From MWEI01 sp964600235 (lineage in GTDB: Bacteria; Desulfobacterota; Desulfomonilia; UBA1062): a DNA stretch of 64,000 nucleotides. The stretch spans positions 95,713 to 159,712 of the forward strand of contig CAZRIV010000011.1 in assembly GCA_964600235.1 (NCBI GenBank). The letters are read 5' to 3'. The notes under the pieces were generated by a model that ran no database searches, had not been told where the DNA came from, and worked only from the letters and a program-made list of their open reading frames with translations. Every line of letters begins with the position of its first letter. The first letter of the stretch is position 1. Shown here in pieces: positions 17,734 to 25,934 of the stretch. The position numbers and the translations under genes were made by a program.

Positions 17734-18108
17734 ATGGAAACGATCCTGATTGTGGATGATTCGAGCACGGTGAGAAAGTTTCTCACCCATACCCTGAAAA
17801 CCAGGAACTTCAAGTGCGTGGAGGCCTCGGACGGTTTCGACGCCCTGGAAAAACTGGCCCAGACCCAAGAGATCGGGCTCATCATTTCCGACCTGAACAT
17901 GCCCAACATGGACGGCATCGAATTCATCAAGTCCGTAAGGCAGGACCCACTGTACAAGGACATCCCCATCATCATGCTCACCACGGACTCCACGCCTGAA
18001 AACAGGAAGCTCGCATACGATTCCGGGGCGAACCTCTACCTGGTGAAACCCTCGCCGGCCCATATCATACTGTTCAAGGTGCAGAGCCTTTTGGAAGCCG
18101 ACCGGTAA
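17734..18108 (+). CDS. Single-domain response regulator (CheY-like)
   Basis: 124 residues, receiver domain only: D8/D9, phosphoacceptor D53 in ISDLNMPNMDG, T83 and K105 are present. The ATG at 17734 has GGAGG nine bases upstream. It lacks the DWNMP signature of the first CheY and is the last gene of the flagellar/chemotaxis run, so it more likely serves an accessory signalling branch than FliM binding. Confidence 0.88.
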   Translation: METILIVDDSSTVRKFLTHTLKTRNFKCVEASDGFDALEKLAQTQEIGLIISDLNMPNMDGIEFIKSVRQDPLYKDIPIIMLTTDSTPENRKLAYDSGANLYLVKPSPAHIILFKVQSLLEADR

Positions 18109-18200
18109 GGAAGATCCTCGATCGACCCTTCAACCCACACCCTATGGCCCGGTTCTTCCGGCAGTTGACAGGCATCTCTCCCGACCGATAATCCCCTGCA

Positions 18201-18548
18201 TCAGGAACCTGAGATCTTCGGAGAATAACCCCTCTTTGTGAGCTCGTCCATGAGCAGAGTCCGGTGGTCTCCCTGGATCTCGATGACGCCGCCCTTCACC
18301 GTACCCCCGGTCCCGCATCTGTGCTTCAGCTCCTTTGCCAGCGAGCGGAGCGCTTCCTCGTCCAGGGGCAGTCCCGTCACGATGGTAACGCCCTTCCCTT
18401 TACGTCCCTTTGTCTCCCTGCCGATTCGGACCCGACCGGTGCCCTTCGGGGCCTGTTTCGGGCTGAGGCACTCGCAACACGCAACGGGGTAGCCGCACCC
18501 GGTGCACACCCTTCCCTGTTCGGTGGAATAGACGGTTTTGTGCTCCAT
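18201..18548 (-). CDS. SUI1/YciH-type translation factor with N-terminal Cys knuckle
   Basis: 115 residues. Residues 15-28 hold CTGCGYPVACCEC, a zinc-knuckle-like cluster; residues 45-112 form the eIF1/SUI1 fold with KGKGVTIVTGLPLDE, KHRCGTGGTVKGGVIEIQGD and LLMDELTKRGYSPK. Bacterial YciH-like proteins are thought to influence start-codon choice; the exact role is unsettled. It stands alone on the minus strand after the chemotaxis genes. Confidence 0.88.
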   Translation of the reverse strand: MEHKTVYSTEQGRVCTGCGYPVACCECLSPKQAPKGTGRVRIGRETKGRKGKGVTIVTGLPLDEEALRSLAKELKHRCGTGGTVKGGVIEIQGDHRTLLMDELTKRGYSPKISGS

Positions 18549-18615
18549 GTGTGTGCCCTGTTATCACACCTGGTACGGGGGGAATCAAGAGGTGATGACG
18601 CAAAAAGCATGAAAA

Positions 18616-18629
18616 TACGTACTTCCGTA
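18616..18629. promoter_or_regulatory. Candidate operator with TACG/CGTA inverted repeat
   Basis: TACG (18616-18619) and CGTA (18626-18629) flank a six-base centre, about 90 bases before the GltD-like gene. A regulator-binding site is plausible from symmetry and position between divergent genes; no cognate regulator can be named. Confidence 0.3.
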
Positions 18630-18718
18630 GTGCTGATTAGGGTATTCACCTGATTCATATATTCCCGACTGTTCCGTATCGTACATAAAGAGGGCCGGCG
18701 TAAAAAGGGGAAAACGAT

Positions 18719-21457
18719 ATGGAAACGATTCATTCAGGAGAAAACCTTGTGGTAAAGGAAAAGGTGCTTGATCTTGCGAACAAGATCAGCAGGACAAAAC
18801 GTGGTTCGAGATCGGAAATCCAGCCCCAGGATCCGGAATATAAGATTCTGGAACCTGTTGTTACCGAAGAAATGGCAGAGGTGGCGCTTTGCCTTGAGTT
18901 GCGCAAACCCATGAGTGCACAAGAGATTGCTCCTCTGTGCGGCAGATCTCCCGGGGAAACAGAGAAACTCCTCTGGGAACTGGCCCTTGCCGGCGTCTGT
19001 TTTGTCAACAGGATCGATGGTGTTGACAGATACTGGCACGACCTCTGGATTCCGGGCCACATGGAAATGATGGTCAACAACAGGGAGAACGTGAAGAAGT
19101 ATCCGCAGATCGCCGAGGCCTTCGAGGCATACGGAAGGGTAAGGGGCCCGAAGACAGCCGGCAATTTCCCCGTGGGCATGGGCCTGATGCGTGTCATCCC
19201 CATCGAACAGTCCATAATGGCTGAAAACAGAAGGGCATCGTACGAAGAGGTTTCCAAATACCTCAACGAAAACGAGTTGTTTTCGGTTTCGGACTGTTCC
19301 TGTCGTACGGCAAGGGAGGCCATGGGAGAAGGGTGCGGCCACCTGAAGGAAGACATGTGCATTCAGATGGGCCACGCAGCTGAATTCTATATCCGCACCG
19401 GCAGGGGCCGGCAGATTACCCGTGAAGAAGCCTTTGACATTATCAGAAGGGCCGAAGAAAACGGGCTGATACACCAGGTCCCCAATACGGACGGCCCCGG
19501 AAAGACCCACGCAATCTGTAACTGCTGCGGATGTTCCTGCCTGTCCCTGAGAACTGCCGAGATGTTCTTGAACCCCGACATGGTACGTTCCAACTATGTG
19601 GCACAGGTTGATGGCGATAAATGTGTCGCGTGCGGAGAATGTGTCGAGAACTGTCCGGTCAACGCGCTGCAACTGGGTCAGAAGCTCTGCACGAAGACGC
19701 CTATTCCCGAAAAGAAAAGGGAACTCCCTTATGATACACAGTGGGGTCCGGACAAATGGAATCCCGATTACCGCATGAACAGAAAGGTCGTCCTCGATAC
19801 CGGCTCAAGTCCCTGTAAAGCAGAATGTCCTGCACACATAGGCATACAGGGTTATATCAAGCTGGCATCTCAGGGGAGATATACAGAGGCACTTGAACTT
19901 ATCAAGCACGAGAATCCGTTCCCGGCGGTATGCGGACGTATCTGCCCGAGAAAATGCGAATCCGCCTGTACCAGGGGCGATATCGACGATCCCATTGCCA
20001 TCGATGATATCAAGAAATTCATTGCACAGCAGGATTTAAACGCAGCGAGGCGCTTCGTACCAAAGAAACGGCATGAATACGGAAAGAAAATCGCCGTTGT
20101 CGGCGCAGGTCCAGCAGGACTCTCCTGTGCTTTCTATCTGGCCATCGACGGTTACCAGGTGACGGTATTTGAAAAGCAAAAGGCCCTCGGCGGCATGCTG
20201 ACGCTGGGAATCCCGTCTTTCAGACTCGAAAAGGATGTCGTTCATGCCGAGATCGACATCTTGAGAGAAATGGGGGTCGAGTTTAAAATTGGCATTGCGG
20301 TCGGTGAGGATATAAGCCTTCAGGACTTGAGGGGCCAGGGGTTCGAGGCATTCTATCTTGCGATCGGCGCCCAGGCAGGCAGAAAGCTGGGCATAGAAGG
20401 TGAAGATGCCAAAGGTGTCATCGCCGGTGTCGATCTGCTGCTCAACGTCAACCTGGGCGAAGACATCAGGCTAGAGGGTAAAGTAATTGTAATCGGGGGC
20501 GGCAACGTTGCCATCGACGTTGCACGAACCGCGGCAAGACTCGGCGCTGAAGAAATCGACATGTTCTGCCTTGAGAGCCGGGGGGAAATGCCTGCCCTGG
20601 GTGAAGAGATCGAAGAGGCGTCGGCCGAAGGAATCGCTATCAACAATTCCTGGGGGCCGAAACGCATCGTTGCGGAACATGGCCGCGTTGTCGGCGTGGA
20701 ATTCAAGAGATGCCTTTGCGTGTTTGACGAAGACGGAAGGTTCAATCCGACATATGACGAGAACGATACGAAGCTTGTTGAGGCCGACGCCGTTCTGATT
20801 TCAGTAGGTCAGGCAGTGGCCTGGGGCAACCTGATTGCAGGCAGTCAGATGGAATTGAATCCCAACGGGACAATCAAAGCGGATCCCGACACGTACCAGA
20901 CCGGAGAGCCGGATGTATTCGCAGGCGGTGATGCATTGACAGGCCCAAAGTTTGCCATCGATGCCATTGCAGCGGGCAAGCAGGGTGCTGTTTCAATTCA
21001 TCGTTTCGTTCACCCGGGTCAAAGTCTGACCCTTGGTCGCACCAGGAGGGATTATCGTGCGCTAGACAAGGCAAACCTTGACCTGGAAGGCTATGACCGT
21101 CTACCCAGACAGAGACCGGTTCATTTTGAAGGAAAGGCATCCAGGGAAACCTTCAGGGATTTACGCGGTACCTTTACAGAAGAGCAGGTCCTCAAGGAAA
21201 CTCAACGCTGCCTTGGCTGTGGTGCTGCGATTGTAGATCAGTTCCTGTGTGTAGGATGCGGTTCCTGCACGACAAAATGCAAGTTCGACGCGATTTCACT
21301 CCTCAGAAAATATGACAGCGCGGGCGTGGAACTCAAGGACCTGAAACCAACGGTTATGAAATATGCATTGAAACGCCAACTGAGAATCACTGTCAAAAAG
21401 TCTGTGAACTACCTGAAGTCACTCGTCACCAGCCATAAGGCACGCAAGACAACGTGA
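18719..21457 (+). CDS. Large Fe-S/FAD oxidoreductase: Cys-rich N-domain, ferredoxin, GltD-like domain, C-terminal ferredoxin
   Basis: 912 residues with several electron-transfer modules. Residues about 1-280 contain two Cys clusters (SDCSCRTAREAMGEGCGH and CNCCGCSC), followed by a ferredoxin (CVACGECVENCPVNAL, about 302-318). A GltD-like module follows: N-terminal Fe-S motif (CKAECPAHIG to CGRICPRKCESAC), FAD site VGAGPAGLSCAFYLA (about 461), NAD(P) site IGGGNVAIDVARTAARLGAE (about 590) and DVFAGGDAL. The C-terminus adds CVGCGSCTTKC. GltD-type subunits move electrons between NAD(P)H and Fe-S partners; with no GltA gene nearby this is more likely a bifurcating or NAD(P)H:ferredoxin-type enzyme. 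Start ATG follows AAAAGGGG. Monocistronic, ending at a hairpin. Confidence 0.82.
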   Translation: METIHSGENLVVKEKVLDLANKISRTKRGSRSEIQPQDPEYKILEPVVTEEMAEVALCLELRKPMSAQEIAPLCGRSPGETEKLLWELALAGVCFVNRIDGVDRYWHDLWIPGHMEMMVNNRENVKKYPQIAEAFEAYGRVRGPKTAGNFPVGMGLMRVIPIEQSIMAENRRASYEEVSKYLNENELFSVSDCSCRTAREAMGEGCGHLKEDMCIQMGHAAEFYIRTGRGRQITREEAFDIIRRAEENGLIHQVPNTDGPGKTHAICNCCGCSCLSLRTAEMFLNPDMVRSNYVAQVDGDKCVACGECVENCPVNALQLGQKLCTKTPIPEKKRELPYDTQWGPDKWNPDYRMNRKVVLDTGSSPCKAECPAHIGIQGYIKLASQGRYTEALELIKHENPFPAVCGRICPRKCESACTRGDIDDPIAIDDIKKFIAQQDLNAARRFVPKKRHEYGKKIAVVGAGPAGLSCAFYLAIDGYQVTVFEKQKALGGMLTLGIPSFRLEKDVVHAEIDILREMGVEFKIGIAVGEDISLQDLRGQGFEAFYLAIGAQAGRKLGIEGEDAKGVIAGVDLLLNVNLGEDIRLEGKVIVIGGGNVAIDVARTAARLGAEEIDMFCLESRGEMPALGEEIEEASAEGIAINNSWGPKRIVAEHGRVVGVEFKRCLCVFDEDGRFNPTYDENDTKLVEADAVLISVGQAVAWGNLIAGSQMELNPNGTIKADPDTYQTGEPDVFAGGDALTGPKFAIDAIAAGKQGAVSIHRFVHPGQSLTLGRTRRDYRALDKANLDLEGYDRLPRQRPVHFEGKASRETFRDLRGTFTEEQVLKETQRCLGCGAAIVDQFLCVGCGSCTTKCKFDAISLLRKYDSAGVELKDLKPTVMKYALKRQLRITVKKSVNYLKSLVTSHKARKTT

Positions 21458-21470
21458 CATCCCGCACATG

Positions 21471-21506
21471 ATAGAGCCGGGGGGACACTGGTTTTCCCGG
21501 CTCTAT
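21471..21506. terminator. Hairpin between convergent genes
   Basis: ATAGAGCCGGG (21471-21481) pairs perfectly with CCCGGCTCTAT (21496-21506), an 11-bp stem with a 14-base loop. It lies 14 bases after the stop of the GltD-like gene and before the end of the GIY-YIG gene on the other strand. No long T-run, so a bidirectional or Rho-assisted terminator is the likely role. Confidence 0.55.
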
Positions 21507-21559
21507 ACCGGATTATGCACCTGAAGTCGTGCACGAGTCATGAGCAGCTCATGACCGGC

Positions 21560-21877
21560 CTATATCCGTATCCTGCCCGAATCCTTGTCAAAGACAAGCC
21601 GCTTAGCCTTGACGATGCGTTCCTTTTCCTTCTTGGCAAGCCGCTTGAAATAGTATTCCACCCTGAGCGCCAGGGACTTGTCTCCGATAACCATTGAGAA
21701 TGCCAGCCTTCCCGGCTTGTGCGCCATCAGGTATTTTGCCGTCCTGCTGCCCTGGGAGAGGTGTTCCTTGAAGCGCCTTGGGACATTTGTCGATATGCCA
21801 CTGTAGAGGAAACCATCGAGAGTCCTGATCACGTACAGATGCCAGCGGGCAGGACATTCAGAACCTGCCATATCCAC
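21560..21877 (-). CDS. GIY-YIG nuclease-superfamily protein (YhbQ-like)
   Basis: 105 residues. The GIY-YIG core is complete: WHLYVIRTLDGFLYSGIST (first motifs as LYVI and YSGIS), RRFKEHLSQG with the catalytic-type Arg, and a later Glu in ALRVEYYFKRL. Single-domain members of this type are structure-specific or non-specific nucleases of unclear role. 3 bp downstream of the 172-residue unknown gene on the same strand. Confidence 0.85.
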   Translation of the reverse strand: MDMAGSECPARWHLYVIRTLDGFLYSGISTNVPRRFKEHLSQGSRTAKYLMAHKPGRLAFSMVIGDKSLALRVEYYFKRLAKKEKERIVKAKRLVFDKDSGRIRI

Positions 21878-21880
21878 CCC

Positions 21881-22399
21881 TCAGGCCCCCTCATACTGCC
21901 TTGACATGGCCAGGAGCACGGCACTGACGGCATCCTTGTGCTCGATCATCAGGAGCCTCACCATCCGGCCGGGCCCAAACACCAGCCCGCCCAGGGTTGC
22001 GGCATCGGCATTAATGCGCACAGCCAGCACCCTGGGGCCGTTGCGGCGCAGCAAAGACTCCACCTTGCGATAGAACCTCTGTGATCCGTCACCCGAAAGG
22101 ATAAGCAGGCGCGAGATGCGGCCTCCCCGGTTCTGCCCCTGCTTTTTATCGGCCAGCTTCAAGCCCCTCTCTTCCCGCTCGAGCCTTTCCTCCGCACATT
22201 GAAGGCCCCGTACCGCCAGACCCGACATATTCGCGCTGCGCAGGGCGGATGCAAGTGCTTCTTTGAGCTCGACAAAGGGCACCATGACCTCTGAGCCCTG
22301 CCACAGGGGCCGGGTATCTTCGGACAGCATCTTAAGTACCAGGGTTCCTTGCTGATCCGCCTCGATCTGCCGGGGCAGGCGAATGTTCCGGGTGTTCAA
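21881..22399 (-). CDS. Conserved-looking protein of unknown function (172 aa)
   Basis: Not recognised. No signal peptide or TM segment. Basic, helical middle (EERLEREERGLKLADKK) and a beta-rich C-terminal half (LLILSGDGSQRFYRKVESLL, RVLAVRINADAATLGGLVFG). The gene is 3 bp upstream of the GIY-YIG gene and 3 bp downstream of the lipoprotein gene, all minus, so the three are one transcript. GC-rich codon use matches the resident genome, supporting a real gene. Confidence 0.6.
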   Translation of the reverse strand: MNTRNIRLPRQIEADQQGTLVLKMLSEDTRPLWQGSEVMVPFVELKEALASALRSANMSGLAVRGLQCAEERLEREERGLKLADKKQGQNRGGRISRLLILSGDGSQRFYRKVESLLRRNGPRVLAVRINADAATLGGLVFGPGRMVRLLMIEHKDAVSAVLLAMSRQYEGA

Positions 22400-22402
22400 T
22401 AC

Positions 22403-22744
22403 TCAGTCCTCTTTCATGTATCTGAGGACTTCATCGGTCCGTGGAAATACCAGGGTCAGCTCCCTTTTCTTCACTGCGGCCACTGTGCGTACAACCTCGG
22501 GGGAAGACCCCCTGTGGGCAATCTCGAAGACCATGTTTCCATCCTTGTCCAGGGTGTAGGTGCCGCCGGCTGCCATGCCCTGATTGTCCACGGCCCTGAA
22601 GGTTCCGTCTTTGAAAAATTCAATGGTGCCCGGCTTTCCTATCTCGCGCCATTTGCCGATCACATCGGGTGCGCCTGCACAGGAAACCATGAACAGCATG
22701 GCGGCAAAGATCAGGAATGGAAAAGTCATGGTTCCTTTCGACAT
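22403..22744 (-). CDS. Small lipoprotein
   Basis: 113 residues with a hydrophobic signal sequence ending in the lipobox FMVSC (Cys about 22), so it is probably lipidated and exported. The mature part is a small beta-rich domain (GKWREIGKPGTIEFFKDGTF, GGTYTLDKDGNMVFEI) resembling lipocalin-like or copper-resistance-type small barrels; function unknown. First gene of a minus-strand trio with the unknown protein and the GIY-YIG protein. Either the first ATG or the in-frame ATG five codons on could be the start; both have purine-rich upstream sequence. Confidence 0.7.
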   Translation of the reverse strand: MSKGTMTFPFLIFAAMLFMVSCAGAPDVIGKWREIGKPGTIEFFKDGTFRAVDNQGMAAGGTYTLDKDGNMVFEIAHRGSSPEVVRTVAAVKKRELTLVFPRTDEVLRYMKED

Positions 22745-22863
22745 ATCGCTTCCCCCGCGCCCTCTTTGCTGTAATCATATACCGGCAGATATAAGCGATC
22801 CGGATCGATTAATCCTTTCACTGATACCATACCGGGACAGGGTGTCAAGCTGTCCCGACACCT

Positions 22864-24348
22864 TCACCCGCTCGTCCTGAACATGCTCACGGCATCGAGC
22901 ATCTCGTCCGAGGTCCCGAGCATGCTGGAGGCGTTGCCCGCCAGTTCCTCCACCACGGCCGCGTTGCTCTGCGTCGTCTGATCCACCTGTGATACCGCAC
23001 GGTTCAGCTCCTCGATGCCGGCCGACTGCTCGGAGGCCGCCATGGCGATCTCCTCCATGGACTGCGACAGCGCCAAGGTCGTCACGTTGATCTCCTCCAT
23101 GGCGCCCGCCACCTTGGTGACCAGCTGGCTGCCGGCATTCACCTTGTTCACCGTGGTCTCGATCAAGGCCTTGATCTCGCGCGAGGCGTCCGCGCTCCGC
23201 TGGGCAAGGGCCCTGACCTCTTCGGCCACAACCGCGAAGCCCTTCCCGTGCTCTCCTGCTCGAGCCGCCTCCACGGCCGCGTTCAGGGCAAGCAGGTTGG
23301 TCTGGAAGGCCACCTGGTTCACCGTGTCCGTGATCTCGCGTATGTGCGTGGCCGCATTGGTGATCTCCTCCATGGCCTGGGCCATCTGCCGTGAGAGCTC
23401 CACGTTCTCGTTCACCAGTTCGATGGCCCCCGTGGCCTTCTGTCGGCCCTCCTGAGCACTGACGGCCGAGGCCTTGATGGAAGACATCATCTCCTCGATG
23501 GTGGCCGCAATCTCTTCCACGCTTGCGGCCTGCTCCGTCGCGCTCTGCGCCACACTCTCCGAGCTGGCCTGGATCTCCCGGCTCCCCGTGGCCACCTCGG
23601 ACGCATTGTTCCGCACCCGCTGGACGATCTGGTCCAGGCTTCTGGCCATCTCCTGCATGGCGCCACCCAGACGGCCGATCTCGTCTTTCTTGTTTATCTC
23701 GATGGTGGCCGTCAGGTCACCGTCCGCCACCGCCGTCACGAATTCCACGCTCCTGCGCATATCACTCGATATGGACCGCGCCACCATAATCCCTATCAAC
23801 AATCCCACCAGCAGGATGAAGAAATTTACGGCAAAGACTCCTGTCTTGATCGTATTGAATATCCTGAAGAGTTTCTTGGGGTGTTCGGTGCGGGCATACT
23901 CGCCCAGTTTGAAAAGTTCTTCACTCTTCTCGACATAGGTCTTGTACAGATCCGGCTGAGCGGCCTCGTCCCCTCCCGAGGCTATGAACCGCTTAGCCAG
24001 CTCAGCTGACTGGTCCATGAGCTCGACTCCCTTGGTGAGGTCTCTGCGGCTCTCTTCCAGCTTCAGCTTTTTCATCAACGAATCGGCATTCTTGTGGTAA
24101 TAGTTCACCGCCTCATCGATCCGGGATACGACATCAGGGTTCTTGTGAAGCTGAAAGTACTGCACCGCAATCCTGACGTCCTTGGCGGAAAGCATCAAGT
24201 TGTCGTTCTCGCTAATGGCCACTGTGGCCAGCTGGGACATGGATACCAGCATGAATATCAGGCTGGACATCAGCAGGGCCAGTACCAGCGTCAGCCCGAA
24301 TACGCCGCCGATCTTTGTCCTGATGCTCAGGTTTTTGAACCACTGCAT
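22864..24348 (-). CDS. Methyl-accepting chemotaxis protein
   Basis: 494 residues: TM1 (about 13-35), a periplasmic four-helix-bundle sensor of about 140 residues, TM2 (about 172-193), HAMP (ARSISSDMRRSVEFVTAVAD), and a methyl-accepting signalling domain with the hairpin tip VVAEEVRALAQRSADASREI. Sensor type resembles the Tar-like four-helix class; ligand unknown. It has no C-terminal CheR-binding pentapeptide. Monocistronic on the minus strand, a few kb from cheR and cheY and probably served by them. Confidence 0.93.
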   Translation of the reverse strand: MQWFKNLSIRTKIGGVFGLTLVLALLMSSLIFMLVSMSQLATVAISENDNLMLSAKDVRIAVQYFQLHKNPDVVSRIDEAVNYYHKNADSLMKKLKLEESRRDLTKGVELMDQSAELAKRFIASGGDEAAQPDLYKTYVEKSEELFKLGEYARTEHPKKLFRIFNTIKTGVFAVNFFILLVGLLIGIMVARSISSDMRRSVEFVTAVADGDLTATIEINKKDEIGRLGGAMQEMARSLDQIVQRVRNNASEVATGSREIQASSESVAQSATEQAASVEEIAATIEEMMSSIKASAVSAQEGRQKATGAIELVNENVELSRQMAQAMEEITNAATHIREITDTVNQVAFQTNLLALNAAVEAARAGEHGKGFAVVAEEVRALAQRSADASREIKALIETTVNKVNAGSQLVTKVAGAMEEINVTTLALSQSMEEIAMAASEQSAGIEELNRAVSQVDQTTQSNAAVVEELAGNASSMLGTSDEMLDAVSMFRTSG

Positions 24349-24474
24349 AGGGTCACTCCTTCTCCATCCGAGGATATGTCAAAGATTTAACGCATAGATG
24401 AGATAGATAATAAAGCCGGATCGTTAAGATGCAAGGTGATGCGGGTGAGATAAGGTCAGATGAACACGCTGGAC

Positions 24475-25857
24475 CTATTGTTCGTTCCCTCCCTCAATCT
24501 GATCATCACCCTGGGCTGTTATGCCCCTGAGCACCACCTCCACCGGCTCCGCGCACGCGAGCACCTCTCCGTGCTCCGGGGCGGTGAGGTCTTTCAGGCG
24601 GTTTGCAGAGGGAAGTACGCGCGACTCGAAGGAGCCCAGCGCCTGGTTGTAGGATTCCGAGGCCTTGGTCAACCCGTCGCGGACCCTGTCGAAGTGCCTC
24701 ACAAAGGTCTTGAGGCGGTCGAACAGCTCTATGCCCGTCTCCCAGATCTTGCGTGCGTTCTCCGAGGCGCTCTGCTGCTGCCAGCTCATGGCCACCGAGC
24801 GCAGCAGCGCGATGAGGGTGACCGGAGTGGCGATGAGCACCCGCTTGTCGATACCGTCCTCTATCAGGGTGGTGTCGTTGTCCAGGGCGGCGCTGAAGAA
24901 GGCCTCGCCCGGCAGGAACAGCACCACGAAGTCGGGCGTGGGGCTGAACTGTTTCCAGTACTCCTTGGTGGCCAGCGAATTCATGTGGTCGCGCACGCTC
25001 CTGGCGTGCCGCACCAGGTTTGCGCTCGTCGTCGCGGCATCCGTGGCCTCGTAGGCCTCCAGGTAGGCCCTCAGCGGCACCTTGGCATCGATAATCACCT
25101 GGCGGCCCTCGGGGAGCTTCACGATGAGGTCGGGACGCTTCCTGCCCGTCTCGGCCTCCGTGACCGGCTGCTCGATGAAGTCGCAGTGGGCCGACATGCC
25201 CGAGAGCTCCACCACCCGCTTCAGCGTGATCTCGCCCCACCTGCCCCGGGCCTGGGGCTCCTTCAGGGCCGAGGCCAGGGTCCTGGTCTGGTCGGTGAGG
25301 CGGTCCTGCATCTTCACCAGCTCCGCGATGTGCCGGCTGATATCGCCATAAGCGGCCTGGCGGGTGCCTTCCATGGCCTGGATCTGGGTCTCGTAGCGCT
25401 TGAGCGACTCCTCAAGGGGCTTGACAACGGCTTCCACGGCACCCTGCCTCTTGTCAAAGTCTCCCTTCATCTCCATGAGCACCGCCTGCATGGTCTTGTC
25501 CGCCAGCTGGATGAAGGCGGCGTTGTTCTGATTGAGGGCATCGAGAGAAAGGGCCTTGAAAGTTTCGGTGAGCTGGCGCGAGGCGCCCTCCAGGAGGGTC
25601 TTCTGCTCAGCCAGCGAGCCCTGGGTTTCTATGAGCCTCGTCTCCAGACGGGCACGCTCCAGGCGCTCGGTCTCCAGGAGGTCTCTTGCCTGGGTGATCT
25701 CGCCCCTGAGCTTATCCTCCAGGGCCCTGCCCTGGGCGAGGGAGAGCTCAAGCGCCGACATCACGCCCGCATAGCGGGTCCGGGCAATGAACCAGCCGGC
25801 AGTTCCACCGAAAGCGAATGCCAGCGCAAGGAACAGGTACTCCACGATCTCCCCCAA
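24475..25857 (-). CDS. rmuC: DNA recombination protein RmuC
   Basis: 460 residues: an N-terminal TM anchor (about 6-26), a coiled coil of about 170 residues (LSLAQGRALEDKLRGEITQA onward) and the RmuC nuclease-like domain with ARGRWGEITLKRVVELSGM, RKRPDLIVKLPEGRQVIIDA (PD-(D/E)xK-like core) and VVLFLPGEAFFSAAL. RmuC limits inversions at inverted repeats in E. coli, which is notable in a genome region rich in perfect palindromes. Monocistronic. Confidence 0.93.
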   Translation of the reverse strand: MGEIVEYLFLALAFAFGGTAGWFIARTRYAGVMSALELSLAQGRALEDKLRGEITQARDLLETERLERARLETRLIETQGSLAEQKTLLEGASRQLTETFKALSLDALNQNNAAFIQLADKTMQAVLMEMKGDFDKRQGAVEAVVKPLEESLKRYETQIQAMEGTRQAAYGDISRHIAELVKMQDRLTDQTRTLASALKEPQARGRWGEITLKRVVELSGMSAHCDFIEQPVTEAETGRKRPDLIVKLPEGRQVIIDAKVPLRAYLEAYEATDAATTSANLVRHARSVRDHMNSLATKEYWKQFSPTPDFVVLFLPGEAFFSAALDNDTTLIEDGIDKRVLIATPVTLIALLRSVAMSWQQQSASENARKIWETGIELFDRLKTFVRHFDRVRDGLTKASESYNQALGSFESRVLPSANRLKDLTAPEHGEVLACAEPVEVVLRGITAQGDDQIEGGNEQ

Positions 25858-25934
25858 TTCAGTTCATGAGCTTGTTTGAATCCAGATTAGCCCTTTGTGG
25901 CTTGCTCATTCAAGAACAATCTCTTCTCCTGACT

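Noticed and set aside
24349..24400. Possible sigma-28 promoter before the chemoreceptor gene
   Set aside because: TAAA with a CGGAT-like partner does not fit GCCGATAA well enough.
24460..25869. Long open frame (469 codons) on the plus strand inside rmuC
   Set aside because: Antisense shadow of a complete RmuC; no domain, Leu/Arg/Gly-rich.
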